Assembly: GCA_034008185.1 (NCBI GenBank) | Contig: CM067081.1 | Location: 5,207,821-5,271,820 of the forward strand | DNA from: Gorsachius magnificus | Lineage: Eukaryota; Chordata; Aves; Pelecaniformes; Ardeidae | Direction: 5' to 3' | Length of the DNA stretch: 64,000 nt | The notes under the pieces: model-generated | What the model was told of the DNA's origin: nothing | The model's database searches: none | The model's input: only the letters and a program-made list of their open reading frames with translations | Shown: piece after piece, positions 12,114-24,844 of the stretch | Position numbering within the stretch: position 1 is the first letter of the stretch | How the letters are laid out: each line of letters starts with the position of its first letter | Position numbers and translations under genes: made by a program

Positions 12114-15100
12114 AGATGTAATTTAATACTTAATGACATTTGTGATCATCATGCCATGCTTGTAATTGAAAATGAATAATTGAAATTCCAATTACCACAG
12201 GGGTCAATGTAAGGGGAATTCGTATAGTAACTTGCTAGGCAATAGCCTAAATTTGCAGTCATGTTAGGACTGCAAACAATGTGTCTCATTCTTCAATTAT
12301 TTATTGGGAAATGTCATCTTAATTTCTCTTAGCTACTTCTATGAACAGTCAGGGCATTGTCCTGAAAGACAGAAAATCTAGACTTCTTCATGCTCCTTCA
12401 GCATCTAACTGGAGAGTCCTGGACCAGCACCCTGGTGGGGATCCCCATTGACATCTATCCTTACCAGAGCAACTGAAGGTACCACCAGCAGCCTAAATGC
12501 ATTTCAATACATCTTTCAGCATGGGGGAAATGGCAAGAAAGCATAGAGCTGCACAAGACCAAGAATAGATGATACCAGTGGATCTAGCCCTAAATAATCG
12601 ATCCTGGGCTTCAAACAACATCCAGTGGCAAATCATCAACATAACAAAAGAGACTCATTTTCAGGCCATTAGCTGCTTGCAGTACAAGGAACTTTTCTGG
12701 CTTTCTCAGAAATTTGATCCTCTAATGACTGCAGAAAGGGCATCGGGACAGAAAATAATTACAGTCTGTCAGACAGTCTGGCATTCAACCTTCCACATGG
12801 TCCAGCAGACGGTGTCAAAGATTTGACCTCAAGGGGGTTTAAAGCACATTGTCAGAAAATACTCATCTAAATGGTCTACAGAGCATCCTACAGCTGATCA
12901 ATGTCTTAAGTGAGCAATACTTAGCAGCTGGAATGTGTTTGATTAGTACATCTAACCCCTGATTGATTGGTATTCTAAATAATTAATTGCCTTGTTCGTG
13001 GGGGAACAAAATAAAACTTTAATAAGTGACAAGGATCTCAGTGCCTCTGTAGCAGGCTACAAGGATGTTAGCTCTGCTTTTCAGTGATGGGCTTAAAATT
13101 CACATATGAAACCACCTCTATTTCCATCCAGAGTTTCAGAATTTCACTGCTTTCTTAATACCCAAGAATTTGGTTCAGTGGCCATTTCCCTTAAACTTGC
13201 TTCACTTCCAGGAATTTTACATATTGCTTTCACTTATTTTTTAATCCAGCTGATCTTTTTAGAAAGGTGCAGTAGTTTCAGGCATTAAACCCCAAACCCA
13301 CGTCTTTAAAAAAAGCTATGAATACAACATTTATTCATATTGGGTTTTTAAATAGGCTGCTGATCATCCCGCATTAGACATCTGAGTTTAAACTAGTCTC
13401 CCTTGGCTTTTCTTTGCAACCAGTGGAAACAGGCACCTCCAGAAGGCAACTGATCTGATTTGTCTTAAGATGCATCTCTTTTAAGGGCCTGGGTTTGTGT
13501 GGTGACTCCTACCCAATGTGTGGGGCTCTGTGTGCCCAAACAAATCGCATTGTGCCTTTGATCATGAAACCATAGAGTGACTCTGACAACCCGCTGCCAG
13601 ATCCAGGCTCACAGGTAGAAAAGGACATGCAGCCTATGCTAACCGGCTCCAGGAGGTTGTTATACAGTCCTTCGTTAATAAAATCTGGAGTGACTGATTA
13701 TTTCTGCAAGCATTGCAATGTATGCACAGCCTGGTCTGAAATGCAAACAAGGTGGACTGGAACAATTCACATCCCTTCCACAGAGATACCAGGCTGAAGG
13801 GCAAGAGAGAATCAGGCTATGGTCTAGTCCTCACCCATCCCATAATGCCCTTCTGGCCTTGTCCAATGAAAGCAAACACCACTTCTTTACAGAAGGAAAA
13901 TGGAACTGAAGATTTTGAGGGAGCTGGCTGGGAAAGGCTCATCCAAGCACAGAAATCACCCTCCTGTGACTAAGGGTCCCCCTCCTCCCCTCCCTCTGCC
14001 AGCAGTGTTGGGTGCCCCCAGCTCCAACTTCAGTCCATTGCATGGTCTCACGAAGACCTAGATCCATCTTTGCAGCAAATAAATATATGTTTCCTAATTT
14101 TTCCTAAATATCTGCACCCCAGGATATACATTAATGCGCTTCTCCGCATGGTACTATATTATCCTGTCCTGGTCTGGGTCTCTTGGCGGTACTGACATCC
14201 TGGATCTGAAGCACCAAAGGACAAGCCACTCCACTGGGATGCTCAGGTCCTGAATTTTTTTAAGTGAGAAAGAACAGGTCTCTCAAAATTCAGCCAACAT
14301 CCTTTTATCTTTGCCACACCAATGCCACTGCAGGACACACAACATGGCCAAGCTAGGTGTTGGTCCCCCATACTGAGCCACCCCCTTCCACCGCAGGTCC
14401 ATGGCATGGAAGAAGTTCTATATTGCAATCTCAGCTTTAAAATCTCTTGGTGCATAAATGGTAATGTCTTAAAATGATCTCCATGTTGTCTGAGCCTGTG
14501 CTTTTTTGGTCAGCACTACCACATTGCTGGGCAGGTCATAATGTTGTTATTAGCGTCAGATTTATAAGGACCATCAGTGGGTGAAGTGTCCTTGGAGAGG
14601 CTTTTTAAACAAACCTGATTTCAGCTTATGGAACCAGACCATCATTATGTCTCTCACCAAACAAAGAATGTGTGTTTACACAAGAGGAGGCCACGGGTCA
14701 GAGGCAGAGAGCAGAAGCACAGACAGTGCAAATCAATATTTTTAGATAGTTTACAGTTAAATAAACTGTAAGACCAGGTCCAGCTGGTTTGAATCATCTC
14801 CACCACTCAGTATCAATGGAAGAAGGACCACTTACTTGTATTGGAGTTACGGATCTCAGCATGGTTATCACAATAAACTGGCTGGAAAACCTAATTTTTC
14901 ATTGAGAATATGGAAGAGGTATTGAGCTCCTTGGCTTACAAATAAAGCAATTAAATAGTAATTTAGAAATAAGGGTAAGCTAAAATATTTAAGTTCTCAG
15001 AGCCTTTGAATAATCAGGGACTGGTGGGTGCCAAACAGGTCACAGGATTGGAAAGACCTGTATTACGATCAAGAAAAGCAGTTCCTCCACCTCCTGACTC

Positions 15101-18100
15101 TCCGCTCAGGGGTCTGTTCTCTGGATTCAGCGTCCTATGCACAGCAAGTGCCAAAAGGAAAAAAGCTTGAGAGCAGAGAAACAGAAAGAGATGCCATTCC
15201 ATTAGTTGACAAATTTAGGCCACCTTTTCCTACATTGCTGCAAGATTGATTGCAATGGCACGGCGGGGTGGAAGAGTAGCCTTCACTTTGCTGCAGAAGG
15301 CAAAAGGAGTTTGAGTCCGGCGACCAGAAATGTTATGCAGAACAAAGTTCCTGCCAGGCTTGGCAGCGATAATATCAAGGTTGTTCACCTGTTTCCCTGT
15401 GAGTCACGTCCAGCTTCTGAACATGCATTTCCATGTGTATCCGACACAGCCTGAGGTGGGAACTAATGTGAGGCCTGTTTTTCATGTGTGTTGATATACA
15501 CAGCACAGTTGCCTAGCACAGATGCTGCTTTGCACGTATTCCTGCACACTGGATTTGTAAGTCAATGGGGGCCCCGGCTCAGCAACGCTCACATGGGAAC
15601 TCCCCACTCCAGGCTCTGAATTCTGCCAATACCCTGTACAGCTTTCATGAATACATTAAATACCTATAGATCATCTACCTTCTGGGAGGATTACTATAAG
15701 CCTTGTCTGATAACATAGCTAAAGAATTACAAAAATTCAATTTTTTTAACCAGTGAAGCTTACAACAAGGCTTTTTTTAACCTCCGAGCTATCATGCCTT
15801 CTTCCTCCCTTCTTAGCTTTCATGTATTACTTTGTAAAGTTTAACCTTTTATTTACTTTTTTCCTCATTGAAGTAGTCAGAATTGATTTTGTTTACTAAT
15901 TAAGACACAGAAACTTAAAGAAAAAAACAAGTTACCTGAAGGCTAAATATTATAAATAGTTTTACTCTCCTTTCCCTTGAAAGCCAAACCATTTTTTTTA
16001 ATTTGCTTTTAAATGATAATGGTAAATGTTGATTCAAAAGCTCTATTACACATCATTCCAATGGGAATTTGATTAAATCATCTAACTTGACAAAAATCTA
16101 GCCAAGATATGTGTCTGATGGCTGCATTTTTAATTATTATTATTGGGAGAAAATATTTAAGCTATAGTAAATACGAAATTCCCTGTGGGAATCACTATTA
16201 TTACTACTTCAGTTCTCCTGCAACAAGCATTCTCCATATCCATGTGTAATAAGAGATAGTCTTACACCACTTAGTTGAATTTAATAATGAAACTTTATTT
16301 CACAGTGGACACCTTACTGACTTCTGCTCTGCTGGCTTTTTGTCATCACTATCTTCATTGTCTTTTCATTTCCCAGTTTTCCCTGTATAATTTCAAGGTA
16401 GCATTCCCTTACGGAGGACCGCATTCAAGTAGTCACTCCAACCAGCGTAAGTTGATGCATGAGAATACACTTTGGCTCAAGTTTAAAATAAAGTAGTAAT
16501 GTAATGTCACTGCAAAATTAAAACAAATACCAAACACTATCATTAGAGTTCGAACTTACCTCAGTAATGGATGCTACAGCCATTGGTTTATGCTACTAAA
16601 GGAGTTTTGCAAGACTCTGGCTTCATTACCCTTTCTATTCAAAAGCTGAATCCCCCAAAATAAAAAGAAGTAACATATCTTGGAGCTGACCTGAATAGCT
16701 TTCTTACTTTTTTCTTTTCACTAACAAAGCAGCTGCAAAGTTGAACAGAAAAAGAAAAAAAAATGGAGTGGAATCAACTGAAACATTTTACTTGGACTGA
16801 AATATCATGTTTTCCTTTGTGGAGGTTGGAGTTTTCCTTTGTTTTTTTACATTTTTATTTCTTTAGGCCAACAGGCTTAAACCAACAGTTTCTATCAAGC
16901 CACCAAAATCTTTCACATCAATGTTTTTCTAATTTTCATTTTTTCTTCTCTGGGGGAGAGAACTGCTAAAATATATGGGCGTCACACCACACTACATAGC
17001 AAACAAACTACACTGAAATATTTTACCCAAAACTATTTATATGGCCGTTTAACCATAAGATCAGAAGACACCATCATCAGCAGCAAGGAATTAAGACTCA
17101 CACAGACTCAGTAGGAATTCATCCTATCTTTTGGCAGAGAAAGGATGAGCTTACGGTAAGAGAGGCGTCTCCTTACACTTCCTCCACAAGTCATTTTCAA
17201 CCTTTCCTCTTCTGTGACCTCCTATAGAATTTCCACTGCAGCAAGGACCTCTGTGTCATGTCTAAAAGTCTACTAAAAATGTATTCATATTTTTTTTTTC
17301 TTTGTTACCTTTCAAGTTCATGCACAGAATTTATAGAGTCCCAGTTGTCTTCAGAAAGAGAGTGAAGGATGTCACTAGAGTATGTCACTTAGGCTCTGGC
17401 CACATTCATGGCTTAAGAACTAAAATTATGTGGTTCATCACAACTTGAGATTCATAAGCTGGCCAGCCCTCCTCAACCTGAGTATCTATAACCTTTCAGT
17501 AACTCTCTCTCTGTTATTTCAAGACATGGGCAATGGTGCATGTGCCTGTTCCCTACCCTTATGCAGTAACCTATTGACTTGAACTTTCACAGAAGAAACC
17601 GAAGATCTAGGTTCAAAAACGTTCTTTTGCAAAGAGAGGTGAGAAAGGATTTCTGCTAACACAGGACCTAACCTCTTCACTACTGAGTGATCTCAGAACC
17701 AGTTTAAAGGCTATGTAGCAGGGGGTGCTCTTTTTCCATCTTGTTGAAGTTTTTCACATTTGCAGGCAAGAATGCAAGGCAGCCAAGCCACCTGACAGAA
17801 TGGGATCATCACTTTGTAGCCTAGTAGTTAGAAGACTAATCTGCAGCCCTGATTTCTCACCCAAGGAAAGGTGTCTTTCCTGTACAGTGGAGCAATGCCA
17901 GCATGAGAGAGATCCCATGCAGAAAGGAAGGAAACTCATTTAACTTTAGTAACCTCCAATGTCCATCCAAACTTGTCAACCTGAGCTCCTTTACTAATCC
18001 CTGGAGTGAAGCAGACATTTTTAAGGCATGCATTTTGTGTTTTTATTTTATGTGTCTTTTAAAATGAAAAGATTGCACCCTGGAGGTGCTTGTTTTTCTC

Positions 18101-20225
18101 CACTGACTAAAAAAAAGGTGACTGTGGTGACTGCCTCAGATGTTAATATTTACATTTGATCAGATGCACCTAATCCAGGCTGTTCTTCTGTATACTTTGT
18201 TATCTTCTTTTCCAAACAAAACTTACAATTTGTTAAGAAACCTCTTTCATACTATCTCAAAACAAAACTTCTATAAAATCCAGGATAAAAAAAAAAAAAT
18301 ATCAAATTAAAACCTCCTGGTTTAGACATTCATGTCCCAGAATAGATCCTGAAATCTAACCACTGCTATTTGGGCAGCCAGAGGGAGAAACAGACTATAA
18401 AAAAAAACAGCAACCAAACAAAACTGCAACAGATTTTATTGATTTGTCCCCATGCAGGCTAAGCTGCATGCAAACTCAAAATCAAACACAGAATATCAAT
18501 AACTAACAACAAGTCAAGTGTATTTTCAAATGAATTCCCTCTCCATGGTCTAAAGCATTCCTGCAATAAGTCAGATTAAGAAAGATAGCTGCAGGTTACA
18601 ATTTGAAGTGGATTATGTCCCTTTAAGGATTCATTTCAATATGTTTTCATGCTGATGACCCTGATGTAATAAAGGAAGTTGTATTACCCGAAAGCTGTTA
18701 GCCAGGCACAGTTCTCTATTGCCTGCATATCGTAGTGGTAAAATGTTCTCTCTCACAGCAAGAGAGCTACTATGAGGGTCTTGTTCTTGCTCCATCACCT
18801 AACCCCTTTTCCCTGAGCTGTGTGCGTTTCCAGCTTACTGAGCTATGGTACCCCACCACATCAGGGCTCTGACTCCAAGAGCTGACTTACAATTAGGGTT
18901 TAACCCAGCAAGTTTTGGCAAAAACTGAAGGCAAGCCATGGATATGCAAGGAGACGCTATGAACTACTCCACAGATAGGGTACGATTAATCTCTCATTAA
19001 ACTTTGGATGTTGAGGACATCTTCACATGAGCTAGCCACCATCAACTCCTTTTGTTGTTGATGGAAAGAAACAGTCACTTCCTCCAGGTGGGGTGAACCC
19101 CAGCCTAGGGGTGCATCTTGGGATAGAGCCAAGCTAATACAGCTCATGGGTTGCTGCAACATGACTGTCTTGTGCTTCTAATAGATCCTGTCTGTGCAAG
19201 AAGACTCTTGCCCCAGAATACTGGGGCAACTCCTATCTCGTGAACTGGCTTGCTGAAGAACCGCTAACTCGGAATAACTCAAGTTGCAATGAAGACACAG
19301 CCTATATCAGTGAATCACAAAATTGCTTGGATGGAAAATTTCTGGTTTATTACAGTCCCAGACTCTATATATAGTTCCTGCTGGACTGCTTATGTATCTT
19401 ACATTTTAAATTCCCTGGAATTTTTCATACAAATAAATATCATAAAGAAAGGACAATTCAATTTACTTTCGGTGGGGTTCAAAAGTCACTGTAATTGAAT
19501 GATTATTTGCCATGAAGCATGGATATAAGTCCTCATGTTTGCCTCTTGACCTGAAAGGATACGGCTAGTGAAAATGTCTAGCAGATAATTACTGCTAGGC
19601 TAACCCCGAGGCTTGGCTATTATTCACAGGTCAATCTCTCTAAGATAATTCCCGGGATAATATTACTGAGGAACACACTCCTGCCTGCATAATGCAACAC
19701 CTGCCTCTGTCGTGAGAGCACAGGGGTGGGGAGCTGAGCTTTGCCTCATCTTTGGTCTCTTCATTAAGCTTGCTTGTAGGGCAGAGGATGGAAGGAGCAA
19801 GAGGGGAGAATGACTGAAATGTCACCTTGCAATAGAGAACCTGGGGGGATTTTATTTTCATTACTTATCAGGGCCATGACTTCTCACAGAGTGCGTAAGA
19901 ATGAGGAATACACAAATACTCATGTCATGTAACAGGATCAGGTGTTGCTGTTGGAGAAAGGAAGGGGACTGGTTTCAATACACAAATGTCCAAAATAGTC
20001 CAAAAGCACTAACAAATGGGCCTTGCTATAGCATATCATCCTCTTCCGTGTATAGGATTATGAACATCTTTCACCATTAAAAGGAACACATCGTTTAGAG
20101 TATTTACAACACTGTGAGGACACTGGCGTGTTTCTATTTGTATCGTACCGGTTTGAATGCCAGCAAACCATTTCTCTTTACAAATTCTACTGCAGATGAC
20201 CAACATGAAAAATAAACATGTTGAA

Positions 20226-20247
20226 AAGTGATCTCAGAAGATCACTT
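20226..20247. repeat. Perfect 9-bp inverted repeat, 4-nt loop
   Basis: AAGTGATCT at 20226-20234 pairs with AGATCACTT at 20239-20247 around CAGA. No associated element is recognised. Confidence 0.85.
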
Positions 20248-20459
20248 AAAATCATTGTTTGGTCCTTTTTTTGTCAAGACAAATACACTTACAGGACCCA
20301 GGAGCACCAGTCAGGTATGTGCTGTATTTTAGGCAGCGTCAGGATGCTCCCTGGGATTCTACAACACTGGAAGGCATGTGAGCACATCCGAGGGACAGAC
20401 CAGGTTGTGACCATGCATGGGAGAGAGCCCAGCCTGCTTTATTTCCCTCAGAGCAACTT

Positions 20460-20665
20460 AGGGCCATAAAAGATCTCCAGAGGTCATCTGGTCCATCCCC
20501 TTGCCCTGAGGCAGGCTTAACTACAGGGAGGTCAGATGTTTGTTTAACTTGCTCTCATAATGATGGAAACTCCACAACCACTGCCAGATAATCTGTGCCT
20601 GGTCTTTAGTGTCCTCGTTGCTAGAATCTTTCCTTTCCAGTGTTATAAATCTACCCTTGCTGTTG
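20460..20665 (-). mobile_element. Old CR1 LINE fragment, minus strand
   Basis: The plus strand shows degraded CR1 3' text in the order expected for a minus-strand copy: AAAGATCTCCAGAGGTCATC, TGGTCCATCCCCTTGCCCTG, AGGCAGGCTTAACTACAG, then ATGATGGAAACTCCACAACC, and finally CTAGAATCTTTCC. The terminal octamer tail is lost. It is an old subfamily, more diverged than 10097-10601. Boundaries are approximate. Confidence 0.8.
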
Positions 20666-21833
20666 TAAGACAAGAAGCAGGGCAGATCAACAGCAGGAAA
20701 ATGTACAAGGGGGGGAAGACATAATACCCAAGGGAGAAAAAGGGAATAATAATAAAAAAACCCTACAAGGGTCCATAGGTTGATCAGCAATAGTTCAAAA
20801 ATTTGCAACTCCGAAAGCAGCACTGAAGGGGAAAGTTTAGTGGGCCTGGTGCCAGCAGTAAGAATAATAATTAATAGCAATTACTCCTCTGGTCAAAGGT
20901 CATTGGTATAGTGAGGTTACATGATAAGTCTGGACAGCAACATAGAGAGAGGATGGGAAAAGGTATGTAAGGGTCTTAATTAATGCCACTTATAATGCTA
21001 TTAATAATGTATGATTATTTAAATATTAATATCTTTTATTACTTTCTCTTATTTTTGCCATATTGCATAGAAGGAAAAAACATCATCTCTGCCTATAATA
21101 GCTTATATATGAAAGTTACTGGTAGATTTCCAACCTTGTATTGAAAGACACACAGGCCTTCAAGTTCTGATTCAAATTTTTATAAATCTCTGTTATTCCA
21201 CTTCTGTTAATTATGTCTTTCAGCTCTTTAGCTAAAAGAACTGGAAGTATCATACCTACTTACTATACTAATTAGTGGGGTTTTTGTATTGTTTCTTGTT
21301 TTGCTTTCAATTTTTTTATAAACTACAGTTGAATGAACTGGTTTGTTCTAGAGTAGCAATGTAGTGTGGAACAACTCCAAAAGATACCGGTTTAAATTGG
21401 AAACAGTTGGGAAAGGGGAAATCAGCTATCAGTCTTGAGTTACTACTACTGGAACTGGAAACAACTTTACAAGTACATTTGGATAATTCTTATTATTTTG
21501 CCAACACTTTGAAGTTACACTTTCCTCCCTCATTTCTTAAGTCAGCAAGAAATGGTTATTAAAGGCATCTCTTAAAAAAAATGAAACTGTCAAGATGTGG
21601 CTTTGAAATCTTTGAAAAGACGCCTGTAACATATAATGTGCTATAAGCACGTCTATTAAATCATGGCTCTTGTGGTTCTAACACAGAAATACCAGAAAAG
21701 AATTCTTTTCACATAGGATCAGTAGCTAGATAATAATGGGAAACACTTGGGTTGAAGGTAAAACTTGGCTAAAGTAAGCTCTTTCCCATCTGCTTGTTAT
21801 CAGCAGTTCTAAGAGCAAGGCAGGTGACCCATA

Positions 21834-21851
21834 AATATATATATATTTTTT
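21834..21851. repeat. Short TA dinucleotide run
   Basis: An ATATATATATAT core is followed by T-rich sequence. Simple repeat. Confidence 0.8.
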
Positions 21852-22829
21852 AAATGACAGGCTTTTGTTTGTGACTGTCACAATGAAGGCTCTCGTTTTA
21901 ATTTTATAGAGATAATGCCTGGGAGTTCAAAATTAAATAACAGCTGTTAGTAAAGAAAAGAGCAGTGCTGGGAGAAACTGAAATGGGCTTCCTATGTTAG
22001 AAAGAAAAAAAATGCTAAAAAAATATGGAGTCCTCAGAATTTGTCAGGCATTGTTGTGCTAGAGAATGAGAAGCAGACTGAAATCAAAAGAGGAATTGAT
22101 CAATTAACTTCCCCTGTCCCAGGTAAGTGAAATGTAAAGAAAAGAAAAAGCACTGGGAAAGACAGCAAAGAGAAAAAATTATTTGGGTGCACAAATAAAT
22201 CCAAGAGGAGGAGACAGACACCAGAGCATGCTCTATTTTGTATTGAAAGGCACAAACCAAGGATCAAAAGGTAAAGCTAAACAAATTCACACCCGAAAAA
22301 AAGTACAGATGCTTAGCAGTGAGTGCACTTAACCACTTAAGCACACTTGTGATAGGCGTGGTAGGATCTTTATCTCTGACTGTGCTCAGTGCGCCCCTGG
22401 AAGATAAGATTTGTCCCACACAGAAGTTGCTAGGCTCCAATGGGAAGTGAATGGAATTCCATCACCCCCATTAAATGGGAGGTCAAGGTGGAAGAGCTAA
22501 TGGTTTCTCTGACCTCAAAAATCTTTGAAATTATGAAACTGTTAGATTAGGTTGCTGATCTAATTGTCTGGGTCACTTGGAGTTGTGCGGTTTTTATATA
22601 GGCTTTTTAATTTAATATATTGCTTATGACTTACTATAGTTAGGGTGGATACAATAATTAACTTTTAGTTATTTTTCAAGACATAGCTTCTCTAAAAACA
22701 AGGGGGTTTTGTAGATTGTAAGTGCTGGTTGGCATTCAGTAACTATAATGTGAAAAAAAAACAACTTTGAAATCCCTTAAAGCCATTCTCTACACTGCAT
22801 CTTCTTTAAATATTTTGTCATCAGGAACA

Positions 22830-23110
22830 TTAGTGAATTGCTAAATCAATTAAATATTTGTTAATTAACAGCAATAAAGAAAAATCAATGTATGTAATTA
22901 TAAGTGAATTAAAAACAATGGAATTATTATTAATGCCAAAGACTGGCATTCTTCCCAGAGCTGTAGGTTTAATTTGACTTGCCTTTTTAAAGCTAAATTC
23001 CTTCTCTTCAATCCATCCAGCAAAATTCTTGATGCTTGTTTTGTCATCAAGGCTTTTGCAGATGCACTTTTGCAGAGATATACCTTGTGGCCTAGCCAAA
23101 TGAATGCAGT
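22830..23110. promoter_or_regulatory. Candidate conserved regulatory element
   Basis: The first 100 bp are dense in homeodomain-type TAAT/ATTA cores. They include the perfect palindrome GTTAATTAAC at 22860-22869 (the half-site pattern bound by HNF1/POU-homeodomain proteins) and AACAATGG at 22914-22921 (a SOX core). A TGCCA/TGGCA inverted pair follows at about 22936-22950. The remaining 160 bp are repeat-free and of even composition. This look is common in vertebrate conserved non-coding elements. The call rests on motif density alone; homeodomain cores also occur by chance in AT-rich DNA. Confidence 0.3.
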
Positions 23111-24648
23111 GATTTGAAACTCTTTAATGACCAGGTTCTAGGATAGATGTTAAGTAACAACAAAGGGAAAACTAATCTAAAAGAACTTTTTAAGGAATCT
23201 TCAACAAACATGATTAGAGATCATATTCATGGATGATCTACTGAAACTTTAGGGCAAATCTGATTGTACCTAATCTTTTCTGCTGAAATTAAAAATGAGA
23301 CCAATCTATGAAATTGAGACTTAGATCTTGAGTTCAAGGTTGCTCAGTTACAGGATTTTAGTCTGTCCCATCAAACAGCTCTTGAAGTCAGATAACAATC
23401 CAAATCACCCCGATTTTCATGATTGTCAAGGCCAGCTCGCCTTTGAGAATTGATTTGTCAGTGCAAAATGAAGGCATGATTGGAATAACGAGATCGAGTA
23501 GAGTCCACTTAGTTCTGCTCCGTGACAGAGCAGCATCTGATCTGTAGATATTCTCTTCTTGTGCTGACCTGTTACTCATTTTAGTACACATGTAACACAG
23601 AAAGTTAAGAGAAGATCAACAAAATCGCTCTCACTTGAGAACGAAGGGGCAATCATAAAAACCTAAAGTGCCCAGACTGCACGTGTGTGCCTCTTGAAGT
23701 CAGCCATCAGCCCGAACCCCTCTCCCACAGCATTAGTAATATTTCCTCAGGGATCGGTTTCTCTCTCTAATGCTGCAGTACTGGTTCCACACCTTCCTAA
23801 AGGGAAGGGCTGTGGGCAACCGAAGGAGCAAGATGTTGGCTCCAAAGAGCGGCGATTAGACAGTGTCTGGGAGCAAAAGTCAATGATGTGAACTGCCAGG
23901 CTTAACATAGGTTTAACCAATGAGGTCCTGTTACAGAGAAGGTGAAAGTTCCATTGCTTTATTTTGGCATAATCCATGTATTTATTAATTAAAAAGCAGC
24001 TGCAGAATGTTGGAAGAAATTCAGCTGCTCTTTTCCTTCGCCCCCCATAGCCACGCTCTCACAGTACCTACCATCTCTATGATCGCCCTTATTTCAGCGC
24101 TGGTCTTCCTTTCCTTGCTGTTTCCTTCTCTTTTGTTTGCTCACTGCCTTCTGTCTTACGTTTCTTTTCTGTGCTGTTCCTCCTGACCAAATGTATTTTT
24201 TGGTCTTTGTTTTATAATTTGAGCTCTCTCAGGTCTCCCTTTTCATTTTCTGGTGGCCAGCAGTGCTGGGGATCTGGTGCTTTTCACTTTGTTCCCTGCC
24301 TGTCAGCAGTACTAATGTATGAAGCTTGATGAAAAAACCCCAAACCTGCTGATAGGCCTTGCCAGGCAGTGGTTTGATGCAATTAAATACTAATTCAGAT
24401 TCAGATTTGTCATGGTTTGCAACCAATCAAATCCTGAGGCCACTTGGTCCTTTAACATATTTGTGTTGTGCTTTTTTGCTCTCCTTAACAGTAGCGGAAA
24501 CACATGTGGCTATATGTATTTCCATGATGAAATATATGTTGTCTTGCTAAGAGCTTCTTGGTCTCCCTGGAGCTCTGCTAGGAGACCTCCAGAGACAATG
24601 GTGTTCCACTGCAGCCCAAATATTCATCCTGAAGCCTGAAAGACCTAG

Positions 24649-24649
24649 C

Positions 24650-24682
<33 letters not shown>

Positions 24683-24844
24683 TTGGCTAAAACAATTATA
24701 CAGCTGTGGTTTAAAATTATTATACAATGGATACGGAGCTGAAGCTCCCTGGGGAGATGGCAGGGCTGTGCATTCCCATCATTGCTTTCCTGCATCATGC
24801 AGAACCATTGCTTGAGGGTTTTACAACCCAAGACCACATTTCTT
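24649..24844 (-). mobile_element. Candidate poly(A)-ended retro-insertion, minus strand
   Basis: A 25-base T-run (24660-24684) on the plus strand would be a poly(A) tail on the minus strand, following a body of about 150 bp (24685-24834). The unit is flanked by CACTTTTCTT at 24649-24658 and CACATTTCTT at 24835-24844, a 9-of-10 match in the right places for a target-site duplication. I do not recognise the body and see no AATAAA within about 30 bases of the tail. A simple T-run with a chance flank match is the main alternative. Confidence 0.3.
24660..24684. repeat. Poly(T), 25 bases
   Basis: Uninterrupted T-run, the longest mononucleotide run in the window. Confidence 0.97.

Larger units (their letters stand above)
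10602..20459. other. Long unique non-coding stretch
   Basis: Nearly 10 kb without a recognised gene or an identified transposon. Within it are a perfect 11-bp palindrome at 11580-11606, a CpG cluster at 11714-11760, a degenerate tetranucleotide patch at 12083-12113, a direct repeat of ACAGTCTG at 12761-12768 and 12773-12780, A- and T-runs near 17288 and 18288, and a palindrome at 20226-20247. Open frames are all 85 codons or shorter and none has a domain. A weak tRNA-SINE-like opening at about 17817 was not accepted. Confidence 0.55.
20666..24648. other. Unique non-coding stretch with conserved-element character
   Basis: No gene is supported. It contains a (TA) run at 21834-21851 and the TAAT-rich block at 22830-23110 described separately. 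Text at about 23380-23600 and 23690-24020 is balanced in composition and free of repeats, and could hold conserved elements, but I cannot test this. No open frame exceeds 89 codons outside the CR1-overlapping one at 20521-20880. Confidence 0.5.

Noticed and set aside
17817..17940. tRNA-SINE-like opening (TAGCCTAGTAGTTAGAAGACT)
   Set aside because: It resembles the start of a tRNA-derived SINE, but no B box or core region follows, so I did not annotate it.
20521..20880. 119-codon minus-strand open frame
   Set aside because: It begins beyond and then runs through the old CR1 fragment at 20460-20665; its peptide does not keep the CR1 ORF2 motif.
22936..22950. NFI binding site
   Set aside because: The inverted TGCCA/TGGCA pair with 5-bp spacing is in the opposite orientation to the NFI palindrome.
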